The notes under the pieces: generated by a model
What the model was told of the DNA's origin: nothing
Database searches by the model: none
The model's input: only the letters and a program-made list of their open reading frames with translations
Position numbers and translations under genes: made by a program
Shown: positions 27,683 to 40,511 of the stretch, piece by piece
Numbering within the stretch: the stretch's first letter is position 1
Layout: each line of letters opens with the position of its first letter
Source of the DNA: Casuarius casuarius
Lineage: Eukaryota; Chordata; Aves; Casuariiformes; Casuariidae
Assembly: GCA_003342895.1 (NCBI GenBank)
Contig: PTFA01000011.1
Location: 6,171,024 to 6,235,023 of the forward strand
DNA: 64,000 nucleotides
Direction: 5' to 3'

Positions 27683-30600
27683 TGCAAGCACATGCACAAC
27701 AGACACTTGTAATAGACATAAGAAATAAGAGTCTCTGAAATGTTTGTCCATTAAGATTTTTAAGTCTTGGAGCTAAAAGCAGTAATTTGGGGGAGGGAGG
27801 GAGGGCTATTTATCATATTCCAACAGTTCCTTATTTTGAACAACAATTTTACCTATAATCTTTGAACACTTTCATGGAAAATTAATCTGAAATTCAGGAC
27901 AGTGTACAGAAGCTACAGCAAGCATTTAAAGAAAAGGAAGTAAGACACATGAGCTCAAAGACTCAGTTATGGATACACTAAGTGACACAAGTACCATATT
28001 AAAATACACGGGTAACATTCTTAAAAGCACCAAAATGTTCAAGTCATCTATGAACTTTGAATTTTCTTTTAAAGGTATGTTTGCAGGTACATTCAGCATT
28101 TCCCACAATGGGTATCATGCAGTCCCATCCAGACAGACACAAGACAACTCTGGTCCGGAAACCACGACAGAAGGACTGTTCTCCAGCTAATCAACCTGCC
28201 TTTCAGTAACAGCAGACACAATCCAGTGCTATGCTGACCTGACCCACACAGCTTCTGCATCGGATTTAGGCTCTATGTAGTTGGTTCACAGACCAGAGGC
28301 AACAGTCTTGATCCATCTATTTGAAATTAAAAGCAAATCTATACTAAACTCAACTAGATGCTTTGAAAAATAAGAACGGCTATTTCAAAGACAGCAATAC
28401 CCAGCAGTTTTACATACGCTCTAACCTTCTCTTTTAAAGCATGATCAAGAGATAGGTCAGAAGAAAAAAGAATAAGGCAGCTGACTTTGCGAAAGTGTCA
28501 TGACTTTGCAGATGAACATGCTTTGTTGGCTAATAATACAAACTTCACGTAAAAGTTCAGGGAGAACTGCTATCTATGCGAAATCCTTGAGATTCAAGAT
28601 CAACCTAGCACAAACCGTTAATAGTGCCAGCAACAGCAAATGCAGGAATCCAATGAAAGTATCACCACATTGTTAACTTGGAGGAAGAAATGCATGTGAA
28701 AAGGGAATCTGGAAAAATAAAATAGTACTGAATTTGTGTATGCCAGAGACATTTCAAGGAAATCAAACAAAAAAAATCTAATATAAGAAATGCAGCTACA
28801 GCATGAAAGTCACCGTTTTCCAAAGACCCTGCCAAAAACCATTAATATCTAACTGAAAACGCCAGATTCGAACTAATTACATTAACACAGTCATTAGATG
28901 CTGTCAATGGATAATTAAATACATTTGCAGTTTTTGCAGCCTTTAGCACAAAGAATGGGCAGTTATCCAGGTAACCAAATGTTCACAGGGGGAGGCCTCA
29001 GCTTTTTGATAGAAATATCTTTCATTAAAATTGTTTAATGTAGCTAAATACAGCAGTGTTTCTTTTTCATCACTTAGGTGCTTTGCAGTGCGACCTTGAA
29101 TCTTTTGCCACCTTCTGTAGGAATAAAGAGCTGTCTGTGTAGGTGACTTTTTTGAAGAAGCCATTTAAATGAAAAATAGTGAATGCAGTATTTCTCATGT
29201 TCAGTGAAGGATGTCACAATTGTTGGAATCAAGCTCACAAAAGAGTTTAGCATACCTAAAAGCAGAATGATCATATTCGGTCTCTGTAAATTCTCTGTTT
29301 ATTACTACAGTAGTTCAAGTATGAAAAATATTTAACATTAACATCCCTTTCCACTCTGATACACTATACCTAGTACAGTATTCTTGAGGTTGAGGGATAA
29401 AATAAGACTTCTCTTCAATATGCACTTTGAAACATGGTCGTCTATGAAGCTCTCACTGAGACAACTAAAAATCAATCAACAGAATGGACTTTCCATTCGA
29501 ATACAACAGGCATAAGAATTCTTAACTGTTCAGTTTGAATTCTTCATATCAACAACTTTCAAAAGATAATTTACAAAACATGTAGGGGTTTTTTTTGTTT
29601 TTTTGTTTTTAAAAACAGGCATTGGTTCCCTATGGAAGGGTATATAAAAAAGGACGAGCAAGGCTATCAGCTTTTAGTCAAATCTGCTCTAGTAATAAAT
29701 CTGAGGAGAGGAAATCAATACGGTGTATATGGGCATTACTGCTAGTACAAAACAACCAAGCAGGTTAAACCTCTCATGAGGACAAGAGGCTACAGAAACA
29801 CCAGAAAAGTACTTAAAGGGCAAAAGTGTTTGGGGGCAGGGAGAAGATAAACTGTTTACATCTTGGTATATTAGCTATACAATTTAAAAAACCCAGAAGT
29901 ACATGCAGACAGTATAAGTAGCAAAATTACTATATTGCAAACAGATCCCAATTCAGAAGTTAGAAAGAAAGGCAAGATATGTCCAAAACCAAAAGTGTAC
30001 ACTATAGCAAAGTTTGAGAATCTTTCCATTCCATGTACCCTCTTATTTCACCTATGTACCCAGTAAGCTCTTCTGAGACTTGAGTTGTATTTTAACATAT
30101 GTCTTTCTGTTTTCTAAAAGTATTTTGTGGTTCACTAATAATAGCAGCTTTTATGATGACAATCAGAAGATTACCTTAACTACAATGTTATGATTGGCAT
30201 TTTGGTCTAATCCAGAGCTCCATGGCTTGCATAATTGCTTCAAGTTCTCACTAAAGCATTCATTTCAGGTGCATCAGTGTTTCTGATTCAGAGCAGATCT
30301 GCTCGAAAGAAATTACAGCTTAAGTTCTTCTTAGCACCATATAATAATATTTTTTTTAAAAAAAATCTATTTATAGAGAATATATGTATGTCCTCTATAC
30401 ACCAGGCTCTTTTGAAATGTTTATATAGTCAGTAGTACAGTATTTGCCTGATAAGGGAAAAGACAGTGATAGGGAACATGCAGTGCAGATGTACCAAAAT
30501 TCTGTTGCACAGACAAAATATTATACAAAAGCAAGCTTTATCAGAATCATTATTCAAAAGCATGCCTCTTGCTTGTCATTTTTGTCTTTGATTGCAGAGT

Positions 30601-32613
30601 GCCCCAATTCTTTTACTGTCATAAAAAAGTCATGCTAATTTCAACAAGTGATAAGAAATATCAAACAGTGATATTTTATACTGTTTTCAATCATTTCTGA
30701 AAAGAGACCTTTTCAAATACAACAGACATTCTTTGACTACATCTCACTATTTTCATCTTCAAAATAATGTCCTAAATGAAATATTCTTTTACCAAAAAAA
30801 GGAGGAAGATAAAAGTTTTGAAAATGAAGCAAGGCTGCAAGAACGAAATACTTAATATGCACAATAAATAATAACGTTGATTATATGTAGGTGAGTTCTA
30901 TATTTTTTACTTTAAGAGTTTTTCCTATCCCACTCTTGCACTTGAATGCTTTCCCTACTGTGGCGCAAAAAAAAAAAAAAAGTATTTAAAAGTATTTTAA
31001 CTACTACCTACTAGCAGTGATAGTCTATCATAGTCTATCATTTGATGGTTGTTTTAAGTAATTTTACAGCTCTTTTACTACCCAGAAAATCTGATGAAAG
31101 ATTTTTAGATTCCAGCAAAAAGCCAGCTTGAAGAAAAAATGACCATAAGCTATATTAACACACTGTAAGCATTTCTGAGTGAAAAACAATTCATTAGAGA
31201 CATTATGTTTTTCATTTTTAATCAATTACAATGACATCACAAATCTGATAAATATACTGTGGATGAGGTAACAAAAGAATAACCAGGCCTAAAACTTTCT
31301 GAGGCAGTTTAACATGTTCTGTGCAGCCCCTTCTCTTTCTAACAGTAATCCATAATTGATGGCTCATGACATTGCCATTCTCAAGCTATTAGTTAGACAA
31401 TAACAGTGTTAATTGACTTCTAATTAAGGCAGCCATATTCATCCTTCAAGCTTGTAATACCTTAGCTTCCTTCCACACAGAGAAGATGGTTACCTTAATT
31501 TCTATCTAGCTGATTATGTCTACAGATGGAAAGATACAAATTAATGACAACAATTAACAAACACAGTAGCAAAATAATTGCACATATGTAGAATTCTTTA
31601 TCCAGGTCCCCCCAAATGTTGAAGTAAGAAACTTGTGAAATTAACAGTTTAGCAAGAAAATGAACTAAAATAAACAAACATAATACATATTTTCATCATG
31701 TGGACATTTGTATTCTCTTGGTTTTATTTTGAAATAATTTCCATTTAGCTTTGCTTCCTTGGCATCATGGAAGGTTTTATTTCAAACACTTCTATGCAGA
31801 TTATTACAAGGCACTGCACTTAGCAAATCAAAGTCAGTGTAAATGGGACCCGAGTCACACACTGAAATTCATGTACTAAGCAATGTGCAGCCCTCTGAAC
31901 CAATTAATTTGAGGTCAGAACGATCAGCCCTAAGCTCGGATTACTGTAAATCNGTTACTGTTTGGCAATATGAAAAGATGCAGATCTTAAATCTCTAAAC
32001 GTGAATCTAACAAATATGTGAAGTTGAGAAGTTGAATTAAAATTCTTGTTGGCTGTTTCAGACTAGCCAAAAGTAAAGATAAAAGCATAAAGCATGGCCA
32101 TAGCTTGAACTGCTGACATTTGCTGGCCTGTATGTTATTGCTGTCCTTGCTGGCTGTGTTTTCAGAGCCACAGGGACACACTGCCTGTGCGCTCTGAGCC
32201 CGTCAAGGGCTTGCTGTTCACCCTTGCCCCACGCTGCTCGCCGCAGCTGCCTACGTGCACCTGCCGGTCTCATCCCCTGAGCACGCATGCCCTATGGAAG
32301 TGCACTTTACCACTCCTCCCGTCTTCCTACCCAGATTTCTTTCCAGAGCAAGACAAGGCTCAGAGCAGTATGATCCCCTCCCAGCTTCTGGCAGACTAGG
32401 CAGTTAGCACACAGTCTGCATGAACACTCAGGGAACAGGAACTGGCTGCAGCATTGCAGAGTGCCTTCATCTCAAAGTTAGTCACTGATACCAAGATCTT
32501 CCAGCATCATCCATTTCATATCACCTTGGATGAACACTTTCTAGCTCTAAAATGGACTTTAACTTTTATAGCACGTACAAACATTGCTAGGCATTGCTAG
32601 GCATTTACTTAGA

Positions 32614-32638
32614 ATAATAAAATATATATATATATTTA
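32614..32638. repeat. (AT)n microsatellite
   Basis: Short uninterrupted AT dinucleotide run following a 10-base tandem duplicate (gcattgctag twice) just upstream. Confidence 0.9.
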
Positions 32639-33042
32639 GGAAACAAAAAAATGTACTTTTACATATGTGAAACCCTAACTCTAAGTGATAAAAATAAACT
32701 TTTTAATGAGGAAAAAAAATTCAAACTTACTGTAACTTACACTTTCGCTTAAAAAGAAAAGATGACTACTTACCGAATCTTCCAACCTCAGTGCTCTAAG
32801 AAAAACATGATTATTAGTTCTACACTGGATTTTAGTTGCTTCTATTAGGTCCCCCCTCCCCCAGTGGTATAAGTTTCAGGCATTCCTTCTGCTTTTTGCT
32901 TTTATAGTTGGTTTCTTTTAGATAAAGGTGTGTATGAACAGCCGCTAAAGCTGTCATTTACACTTAAAGCAGTGTATTTGAAACCACAGCCTGAATTATA
33001 GAAAGGGTGCACCCTGTGCCCTTCTATTACTAGACAGAGATT

Positions 33043-33072
33043 ATACATATATATTATTATTATATATATATG
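33043..33072. repeat. AT/ATT microsatellite
   Basis: Alternating TA with ATT insertions (acatatatattattattata and onward). Visible simple repeat. Confidence 0.9.
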
Positions 33073-35780
33073 CAGTTCATATATTTATATTACAGTTTAT
33101 TTCCTGTATTAATTCTCTAATAATACAGTCTGCTCTTCAGCTGAAACTTCTTCCCCNCAGTATAAATCACTGTCTGATTTATAAATGGGGACTTATTAAA
33201 TGGGGGAAAAACTGTTTAGGAACAGGTAAGCCCTTTTTTATTTATCAGTGGATAAGACAAGCAATTTACAAAAGGCAATGCTAAATAACCTCAGCGAGTA
33301 CTTGAATTGCCTACCAAATAGTTATGATTGTCTTAAAGAGAAAAAAAATCCATCTTAAGTTTGAAGTAAATCCTGCTATTTGTTTTCCTTTACATGTCTC
33401 CATTCCAGGACCACATGGATAAGTAATTTAATGTTCAATGGTAAGAGCCATTAGTATCAGAACTAGAGCCTTTCAGCATCCCATTAGATTGATTACACTT
33501 TTTTTCCAAATTTTTTCCAACTTGGCTTCACCAACAATATTTGAAGACTGAGATATAGGTAACCAAAATAAGAGATTGCTACTTTTTTATGCCGCCCTGT
33601 GGTTGTTTTCTCTAAAGTAGTTGCTACCATGTGGCTACTGTTGCTTATGTGTAGTTATACCAAAAGAAGAAGTTACAGCACAGCAAACTTTATCTAACTC
33701 CAAAAGGCAAGGTTGAGAATTATTGATTCCTACTCTGAAATCAGTCTATATTTTGCTTAACCTATCTTGGCTCACTTACTCACTGGAAAAGGAAAGAAAA
33801 ACCCAAACATTTCAGCTTATGTATAATAGAGACACGTTCTTCTCTTTACCAATTCAGCTTTGGTGGTGCTTCAGTTACCTTGAAATTCTTTTTTTCTTAT
33901 ATTTCACTTTCCTCATCATTGTTAATCAATAAACACGATCATTAATTTTAAAAAATAGGTTTTAAAGATAATGTAAATTTGCTATTCTTTGTCCCTTGTC
34001 CTCTTCCATACCTGTAATTGCCACCTCCCCAGAATTCCTTGGCTCTACTTAAAATGTCCGCAAGGAAAGGTTTGTTACACAGCTGGCCTTCTCTACCTAG
34101 CTTTTCCTCTGCCTCCTGTCAGAGACATCTCCTCTCTTGGCCATTTCTTAATAACTTTACTTCTTCCCAGTCAATTCTTACACTATTGTTNCTAGCTTCT
34201 TTATACTCTTCAGTCCTGTCCTTCAACTGTGCAGGATCTTCAACAACCTTTCCATCTGGTAAGAAAAACTAGCACAATCCTAAACAGCAAAATCTAAGAT
34301 TTCAAGTTGGCAAGAGTTTGTTTCTTTCCCTTGCAAGCCTTTTTTTATTATTATTATTATTATTTTTACACCTGAAATGTCCTATTAATACTGTCTTTAA
34401 AGTCTTGGGCTACTTCTTCATAGCAAAATTCCCCTCGTTTCATCTACCTGCCATTTTAGACTTACCTTTGATATTAGATTCCTTCTTCCTTCCTATAGAT
34501 GAAAACAATAGAGAAAACAAAGCTGCCCCCCCTTCAAAAAGAACTCTCAAAACAGTAGTTTACTATTAAGACTTTTACTGGACCAACAGTACTTTGGATC
34601 TAAATTTTGCATGTTGATTATTTTGAACTGTGGGATTCAGATACATTGATATAATTACTCAATTGCTAACCATTCAACACCCATAAAGAAAAAACTGAAA
34701 ATCCCAATGAAATATTAAAATACTTTAAGTGAATATATTTTTGGAATATCCTATTCCCAGATATCAACTCAATGGAATTAATGGAAAAAACGAAGATAAT
34801 TTCCTTAGCCATATTTCTTTTTCTGGTTTCTTAAGCATTATTCAGCTGTGTTATCTTATCTGTATGTCTTCCTGAGTAATCTTTTGCCCATTAGTAAATT
34901 CCAAACAAATTTTGTAAAGGAATAGAATTCAGCAATTTGAATCCCATATAGACTTTATGGGACACATCAGCTGGATAGAAAAGGGAGAATAAAAATTAGA
35001 CAGAAAGACTGAGATGTGCATTCACCAGAAATACTATGAAGGGAATGAGGATTCATGGGACGGGAGAAATGAAGAAAGGGAATCAGGAATCAGAAGGTAT
35101 GGTTGAAGATGTGGGGTGTTACTGCGATAAGGTAGATACAAACATAGGAGGCAAGGGCATATGAAAGCAGGTTTCTTTGTTTCTGCTGCTCGTTTTTTGT
35201 TTTCCCATCTGAGTTCAAATTAAGAGAGGTGTTGGTGACAAATTACAGTGGGAGAACTGGATTCAGAAGAATTAAGACCTGTTCCTTAAAAGTCCTTATG
35301 CAGATTTTATTGCAAGTTACGTGCTGCTTAAGACAGTATTTTTAATCAGAATACGTACTTCCAGTATTTTATGGCTTACGTTATTACTATAGCTTGTGAT
35401 TTCATAATTTTTGCAGATGCTTTAGTACCTCTAAGTTTGAACATAAATGATTTGTTATTGACACTCAAGACAACTGATTTTGCATTTGTGGTTAGCCTTT
35501 CGTTCATTTGTCCATTATTTCTTCCACACAGGAAGACTAAAGTTAACTGCCATGTATCATAAACAATAAATATCAAAAGCCAGAAATCCTAAACTAAGTT
35601 TTTTTTTTTTTTTTCCCCAGTGAATTAAATGAACAATTCAAGAACGGAATTACAAACAGTAAAAAAAAAATGGGATTCCTTATTATAAGATCAACTATGA
35701 ATCAACTGAGTGTTACATATGGGACAATTAAATAACAATAAAACAATAAAACTCTCCAAATAATGATACTGTGGTTGAGC

Positions 35781-35801
35781 AAAAAAAAGGGGGGGGGGGG
35801 G
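35781..35801 (+). repeat. A8G13 homopolymer tract
   Basis: Eight A followed by thirteen G without interruption. Confidence 0.95.
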
Positions 35802-36444
35802 AAGCAGCATATTTCAGATAACATATATATCATTAAAATCCTTACCTCTTGACTTTAAGTTTTAAATAGAAAATGACCAGTTGTTTAGGCACTTTCAGTA
35901 ATTTATGGAAATGAAACAGTTTTAAGAGGGAAAGACATTAAATCTTCCATGAGAGTTTTACAAGAACCTGACAATAACTTAGATATAACTGCATAAAAGC
36001 ATACAAGAAATGTTATGCTAGATACACATTACCCAAAAGAGAAGAGGAGAAAGCAAATCTCATCGAAGGCATACTTTCAAGTTTGCAGAGATTCAGATGC
36101 ATACCAGAGCACTAAATAAAAATAAAGATGACACAGGCATGCCAGAGAAATCATCCACATTTCATGACTCCTGACACAATATTATCTAGTAGATAATAAT
36201 TTTTCTTCAAGCTTATTGCTCTTACATGTCAAAGCAATTTTCATAATATTGCTAGAAGTTTCAAATAAGCTTTGCCACTTTGCTTTTAAATTATGCTTTT
36301 TCACTAAGATTCTATATGTAAATATACCAATCTGAACTTTGTATGACACTACGTGGAAAACTTACTGTTAGCATAAATCTAAACTTATGGATGCAAAGGA
36401 AGAGGCATAAGGCTCAAACACACAATTTACTTTGAAATGAAGAA

Positions 36445-36520
36445 GAATAAAGACAGAGTTATACAGATGTTTTCTCAAGTCACACAGGGGTTGAGCTAGC
36501 CTAGTAGAAGACTTATACTT
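36445..36520 (-). repeat. Possible MIR-like SINE fragment
   Basis: The + strand has gaaatgaagaagaataaaga, then tctcaagtcacacagg, then gctagcctagtagaaga. The order resembles the reverse MIR core (gaaactgaggcacagagagg, aaggtcacacag, ctagtaagtggcagag). Weak, by-eye match. Confidence 0.35.
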
Positions 36521-38607
36521 CCTTCTGTGTGTTGCTTTACAGCCAAGTGATTACAGGGTTCTACAATATCATGGCTTNTCAGATATTTTTAGTATACATG
36601 GGTGTTCTTAGCAGGAGAAATGGACAAAGCAATGTATATTAAAGCTAAACCTAGTCAAATCAATGACACAATTTGTGGAATTCTGTAAAATAAATATTAT
36701 GACCAAGTTGAAGTCATTTATTAGCTCCGTTTACACATTGACCAGAAGCTGATTTTTTAAAAGTTACTGAATAGCATAGTTTAGGTATATGAAAATAATG
36801 CAATTTCAAACAGAAAAATCAAGAGGCTGTTCAGACCATGGTTTAAGAACATCTCTCTTTCTAATCTGAAATACTAACGCCTAATCCCGTGTATTATGAA
36901 AACAGAATCTACGAGGCTTCCCTTCAGATTACTACTTGTATACTCTCATACCTTGGACAAGTAAACAAGTGAGCATAGATTCTCCAGGACAGGGAGGACA
37001 GCGTTTTGCTCAAAGATAGTTTTAATCTACATCTACATACCAACAGGTTCAAGGATGTTTTAATTTATCCCCAGTTACTTAAAACAAAGATACTATTCCA
37101 CAGCTAAGAACTGCACGCAGTTGCACACTCTGCATTTGGGGCTAAGAATCACTGTTGTTTGTCTACTGCAGTCAAGGATTCTTCCAGGACTATGGAGAAC
37201 TAGAGCAGGACTCATTCAGCAACTGAATAAATCAACTGCATCACCACTGGCTTTAGAAGGATTCAACCCTCTAAGTGCTGGAGAGGCACTAAAAGATAGA
37301 CAGTAATAAAAAAAGTATACTTCATAGTACTCAACAGATCTTTATTCTAAGAAGCCAGCTTCTGGGATATCATCATCATAATTGTTTGACATTAGTGAAC
37401 GTGTTTCTTCCTTTCATCTTTTTAGTAAGGCTTCTTTGTACAAAGGATACTGAAATGTTGAATCATCAGTAGCATAATTAAATTGAAAAGGTAAAATGAA
37501 GAGTATCAAAACCAAAAATGAGAAAAAAAATTCTCAGCTGTCTCTGGCTAGCTAGTTCATGAATAACAGCTTTCAAAACAGAGTCTACGGGAAAGATTAG
37601 GCCGGAAGCAATGATATTCTTGAGGTTACAGTTGGATAGAGGAGAAAATAATAGGAATAGGAGAAAAACTAAGAGCAAATAATACCTTCACATATCAATA
37701 ACTTTTAAAATTTCATTTAAGTCCCAAAGTGTGAAATAACACACACACACATGTCAAAACATCAGAAAACCTACCATAAAAGATGTTCTAAAAATACACA
37801 TCCTTCCCCCAAATAAATAACCCCATAACAATGGAAAACAAGAGCAACAAATGCAGAATACCATTAAAAAGAGACCAACGCTTTCCTTTGGGCATAAATT
37901 AAAAAAGAGGTATTAGCCTTTTGGCTCAAGGGTGATCTTTTATATTCTCCATAATTATTGAAATGACTAAACGATGATTAGACTACTGCTTCATTGTTAA
38001 AAACAAAGCAGTTGCAGAAAGGGTTATCCAAAAGAAAGTCAAAATGATTTTGACTGTAAAACTTAATCAGCAAGCCACTGCAAATTTCCACTCATCAGTA
38101 AGAAAGAAAGCATTTAACCATAGATAATTCTTATGTTTCATATTTATACAGAGAATTGAGTTTTCTAAATTTGAAACTATTAGTCTATTTGATTTTCTCC
38201 TTCATAAGGAAGATTGTATTCCAAAAAGTGATCTGTAACAAGTTATTTTATGATCCCTTAATGAAAGTTACTTAATAGTTATCAGCAGACTAGTGACAGC
38301 AGGGCTTATTTCAAGCTTTCCTGATTTGTTTTCTCCAATAAGTCTTAGTCTGAGACTGTATAATAGATAATGGTGGTAATAAAGAACATCAATTTGATAA
38401 CAAATGCAAGATTGATGTGCACAACATAGTATGGGCATTTGGAAGGCTTTCTCTTGACATAAATTTAAACTTATCAATGGGGAGGAAGAAGCATATCAAC
38501 ATAACACTCTACCAGAAGCTGTTTTTCTTGTGACACCGAAATAAGATGAGGGGAAAAAAAGATTACTTTCCAAGATTAAGAGCTGTTCAAAATGTACATC
38601 CACATTT

Positions 38608-38649
38608 CTCTCTCTNTATATATATATGTATACATATACACACACACCC
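38608..38649. repeat. Compound CT-TA-CA microsatellite
   Basis: ctctctct, an N, then alternating tatata with tgtatacatat, then cacacaca. The N inside it probably marks uncertain repeat length. Confidence 0.9.
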
Positions 38650-40451
38650 TACTGCTTGAGGCCAGATAATTTCTCTCTTCTATTGAACTCATGCTTTACC
38701 AGTTCTCATAACTGCTGCACAAGAATTTAAAGGTGGAATGTGCTATTTAAGTTTTTAATAAACAGTATCTTTGCGATCTTGGAAGAAATCTGAGAGGAAA
38801 AGGAAAGGAAAAAAAAAGAAATCTTAAAGATTTCCAGTAACAGAGAGTATAAGCTAAAATCTCCATTTTTCTAGAGAGAATGAAGAATCATCTGGCAACA
38901 TAAGCCAACAAGGTGGACTAAAGCCAGCTGGAACTCATGAAGCAAGTGGGTTAAGTAGGAGATTCACCAGCACATCTGGAAATGGCATTTACCCCTGATG
39001 CGAAATATAATTGAGCTGTGTTGGAAAAGGGCAACGGAGAACCTCTTCGAGAGCTGTGACGGTTCCAGAGATCATGATTCAGATAAAATGGAGGAAATGA
39101 AAGTCTAGGCTGGCAATTATCGGCAGCCAGACAGATCTCTGCAAGGATCTGGTGTTATCCAGTGTTTGACTTCATTAATGTGTGCTTAAAATAAAGACAG
39201 TATAACATGCTGAGAACGACTTATTCTTTGTGCCATTGATAAGAGACTGAGAAATGAGCCATTCTCATTTCAAGGAGAATTCTCAGAGTTTTTATTCATT
39301 TATTGTTAAAGTGTGGGTCTTATAAACATAGAAAACAGAGCATCTAACCAGCATGAACCCTCCAATTAGTATGTACAAACAGCAAGTGAGAGAACCAGTT
39401 AACAATACCTGATTCTCAGACACTGTCAAAATTGAAAGGAGTCATACTGAGAGAGAGAGCCCACGCAAGAGAGGGCGAGATGGATGCATAAAACGTCAAC
39501 AATCGAAGGAGAAACAGAACTTGGTGCAAACCTGAACTTTAAATAAATCTACGAGATGAAACAGGATTGGCAATTCCCTACTCTCTACCCATCCATGAAC
39601 ACACTCGAGCAAAGGCACATATGCTTCTTCAATGGATATTGAGAATGTAAACTGAAGAGTTTGGTCTTGAGCTATATATATAAGCTTATACACATACTAT
39701 ACTTTCAAAATAAAGTGTGTTTTTAAACTTGAAATTAAATATTGACACAACTGAAAAAACAATTAGAAACTAAATGTATCTTTTGTCACAAGTTATCATT
39801 TTACAAAAATCAGAAATCATTTTGATCTTCAGGATCATTTTTTGTGATTGTTTTTGACTGCATTGTTCTCAGGTGTGCAAAATTTACTCTTCAGTATATT
39901 ATATGCATCACAATAATGAAGCTGTCATTACCATGTGCTTAGTGACGGACAAGTTGATGTTCAGATATAAAACATCTGAATCTGTGTATATGAAGACCAC
40001 ATACATTCTCCAGATTTACAAACAGGTTATTAGCATCTGAACATAAAGGAATTTTAAGAAAAATGTTAACACTTATTAAATGATGTTTTCATTTTTTTGT
40101 TTTTTAAAAAACAACCATGCAGTGCTCATAAAATATATGCATTCTTTAGTCAAGATAGTTGGTTATCATTTTAGACCTTTCATGGTTTTGAGCATTTTGC
40201 AAACATTAATATGAACATAATTTAGGAAATCTGTTAAATAACATCAGAGGCTAGTAAAGAGAGTGGCTTTGGAATATGGAAGGAAAGGAAAACCTAAAGT
40301 GAAAAAAGAATAAGAAGATAATTCATGGTATGATTAAATCCCCCTCTTATGATATTGCGGGAATATATTAAGTAATTTTTTAATAAAGGATTCATTTACA
40401 TAAGATTTTTTTAAAATCTTATCCTTCATATATCCTAAACAATTGTTAAAC

Positions 40452-40511
40452 NNNNNNNNNNNNNNNNNNNNNNNNNNNNNNNNNNNNNNNNNNNNNNNNN
40501 NNNNNNNNNNN
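40452..40511. other. Assembly gap (60 N)
   Basis: Run of 60 N. The right flank begins with a C-rich stretch (cccctcaaccccccc), suggesting that low-complexity sequence stopped the read. Confidence 0.99.

Larger units (their letters stand above)
22861..36444. other. Long AT-rich stretch, no supported gene
   Basis: No confident exon. Items seen: AT microsatellites (about 23316-23355, 32614-32638, 33043-33072); A/G tracts at 26222-26238, 27664-27682 and 35781-35801; an 18-base T run near 25700; open frames overlapping on both strands at 27184-27612; a possible short exon at about 28095-28190; tandem duplicates at 31021-31040 and 32582-32605; and a GC-richer patch at about 32130-32400. None could be tied to a known gene. 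Confidence 0.55.

Noticed and set aside
32058..32399. GC-richer patch with frames on both strands, considered as a first exon or CpG island
   Set aside because: CpG content is modest, no promoter motif or donor stands out, and neither frame looks protein-like.
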